40,038 nt of DNA. Source: Curtobacterium sp. MCBA15_008 (GTDB taxonomy: Bacteria > Actinomycetota > Actinomycetes > Actinomycetales > Microbacteriaceae). The position numbers and the translations under genes are program-made. Below the pieces are notes generated by a model. The model was not told where the DNA came from. It searched no databases and saw nothing but the letters and a program-made list of their open reading frames with translations. How positions within the stretch are numbered: position 1 is the first letter of the stretch; each line of letters begins with the position of its first letter. The DNA is taken from the NCBI RefSeq assembly GCF_001865065.1, contig NZ_MJGN01000027.1:55208-95245 (forward strand), written 5' to 3'. This document shows, piece by piece, positions 39,089-40,038 of the stretch.

Positions 39089-39130
39089 CGCTTGTACGGT
39101 GAGTGTCAACGTTCCACGAAGGGAAGCTCC

Positions 39131-39778
39131 ATGACCAACATCGTCGTCTTCGGTGGCACCGGCTACGCCGGCTCCGCCATCACCCGCGAGGCCCTGTCCC
39201 GCGGCATCACCGTCACCGCCGTCGCCCGCGACACGTCCAAGCTCGACGCCGCCGAGGGGCTCACCCTGGCGCAGGGCGACGCCTTCGACACCGACTTCGT
39301 CGCCGAGGTCACGAAGGGCGCCGACGTCATCGTCGTGGCCCTCCACGCGGTGCAGGCGGACGGCAGCGAGCTCAAGGACAAGTTCCAGCACTTCGTCGAC
39401 GCGGCCACCGCCGCCGGCGCGCGGCTCGGCATCGTCGGCGGCGCGGGGTCCCTCCTCGTCGCCGAGGGCGGACCGCACCTGTTCGACACCGAGGGCTTCC
39501 CGGACGCCTTCAAGGGCGAGGCGAAGAGCCACGCCCAGATCCTCGACGCCCTGCGCGCGAGCGGCACCGACGTCGACTGGTTCTACGTGAGTCCGGCGGC
39601 GGCCTTCGGCAGCTACAACCCCGGCGAGCGTCGCGGCACCTACCGCACCACCGACGAGGTCCTGCTCGCCGACGCCGACGGCAACTCGGACATCTCCGGC
39701 GAGGACTTCGCCCTCGCCTTCGTCGACGAGATCGTCACGCCGGCCCACCACCAGGCGCGTTTCGGCGTCGCCTACTGA
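39131..39778 (+). CDS. NAD(P)-binding oxidoreductase (atypical SDR/NmrA-like)
   Basis: A 215-residue Rossmann-fold protein beginning NIVVFGGTGYAGSAITREAL, with the GGTGYAG dinucleotide-binding turn (8-14). It is of the NAD(P)H-binding/NmrA-like type, closest in feel to the azoreductase-like or flavin reductase-like YwnB group (GIVGGAGSLLVAEGG, WFYVSPAAAFG, DFALAFVDEI). No classical YxxxK motif is seen. It may reduce quinones or flavins, or act as a redox sensor. GGGAAG lies 6 nt before ATG 39131. It is probably controlled by the divergent HxlR protein. Confidence 0.
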   Translation: MTNIVVFGGTGYAGSAITREALSRGITVTAVARDTSKLDAAEGLTLAQGDAFDTDFVAEVTKGADVIVVALHAVQADGSELKDKFQHFVDAATAAGARLGIVGGAGSLLVAEGGPHLFDTEGFPDAFKGEAKSHAQILDALRASGTDVDWFYVSPAAAFGSYNPGERRGTYRTTDEVLLADADGNSDISGEDFALAFVDEIVTPAHHQARFGVAY

Positions 39779-39805
39779 GGCTCGCCGGCAGCGCACGCGG
39801 CCGTT

Positions 39806-39865
39806 GCACCCCCGTCCGGCCATCGCGCCCCCGAGTGAGGGGGCGCGATGTCCGTGCGGGGGTGC
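39806..39865 (+). terminator. Nested hairpin after the oxidoreductase gene (CATCGC family)
   Basis: The inner hairpin CATCGCGCCCCC (39821-39832) / GGGGGCGCGATG (39839-39850) has perfect 12-bp arms and a 6-nt loop. The outer arms GCACCCCCG (39806-39814) and CGGGGGTGC (39857-39865) add to it. It lies 27 nt past the stop. It is related to the CATCGCACCCC element at 24389-24437. Confidence 0.
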
Positions 39866-39890
39866 GGTGCGTCGGGCGCGACCGACGGGC

Positions 39891-39932
39891 GGACTGGAGG
39901 CGCGGTGCGGGCCCGCCACGGGCCTCCAGGCC
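39891..39932. repeat. Imperfect CTGGAGGCGCG-family palindrome
   Basis: GACTGGAGGCGCGG (39892-39905) and GGCCTCCAGGCC (39921-39932) form the outer arms, about 18 of 22 paired. It directly follows the CATCGC-family hairpin. The remaining DNA to 40038 has three near copies of GCCGGTCCGG and no gene I can support. Confidence 0.
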
Positions 39933-40038
39933 GACAGTGGGTCGAGCCCGAACCGTCCGGCCCCGGCCGACCGCGCCGGTCCGGCCACAGGCGCCGTCCG
40001 CCGGTCCGGCCGCCGGCGTCGAGCCCGCGCCGGTCCGG

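Noticed and set aside
1..40038. A mobile genetic island or prophage
   Set aside because: No integrase, transposase, phage structural gene or tRNA attachment site is seen, and base composition is even apart from short AT-rich promoter regions.

Overview
The window is high-GC (roughly 70% by eye), densely coding actinobacterial chromosome. Codon use, the gene set (bifunctional PutA, MshA-like glycosyltransferase, a LigD-type polymerase with a separate ATP-dependent ligase, LAxTG-anchored surface proteins) and the many leaderless starts fit Microbacteriaceae. Curtobacterium is my best guess from the overall look; no rRNA or marker gene is present to prove it. I annotate 40 protein genes and see no tRNA, rRNA, transposase, phage module or CRISPR array.

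Layout. 1-314: two 141-bp direct repeats carrying palindromes. 315-5539: small housekeeping or hypothetical genes (DUF427, DoxX-like, membrane proteins), a secreted transglycosylase-like protein and an amino-acid permease. 5573-8265: uracil-DNA glycosylase, MshA-like glycosyltransferase and DUF429 on the minus strand. 8405-10729: LigD-type polymerase and ATP-dependent ligase, convergent around a 47-codon ORF. 10829-13318: metallo-beta-lactamase-fold hydrolase, a HicA/HicB toxin-antitoxin pair, an azoreductase. 13465-18766: three paralogous sortase-anchored surface proteins in tandem. 18940-24381: LysR regulator divergent from putA, then a VOC protein and a 49-residue protein. 24642-26979: TetR regulator plus thioesterase, divergent from an acyl-CoA dehydrogenase. 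27088-30178: S9 peptidase and patatin-like lipase. 30396-35292: xylose-type sugar ABC operon (binding protein, ATPase, permease) with a ROK repressor upstream. 35533-39778: secreted trypsin-like protease, GAF-like membrane protein, small basic protein, quinone oxidoreductase, and an HxlR regulator divergent from an NAD(P)-binding protein.

The least ordinary content lies between the genes. Almost every intergenic gap holds a long GC-rich inverted repeat without a T-tract. Several belong to dispersed families: (1) an ATCGTCG-type hairpin in three near-identical copies; (2) a CTGGAGGCGCG-type palindrome in at least seven places, two of them perfect 48-50 bp palindromes; (3) an AGCGACAGTTCACG hairpin inside the 141-bp duplicated unit; (4) a CATCGCRCCCC hairpin in two places. 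Short tandem repeats (9, 13, 15, 19, 24, 45 bp) are also unusually common. About half of the genes have a TANNNT-like -10 element 6-7 nt before the start codon, so they probably make leaderless mRNAs. Candidate operators can be read for the ROK, LysR and HxlR regulators. All functional statements are inferred from sequence patterns; no database search was run.
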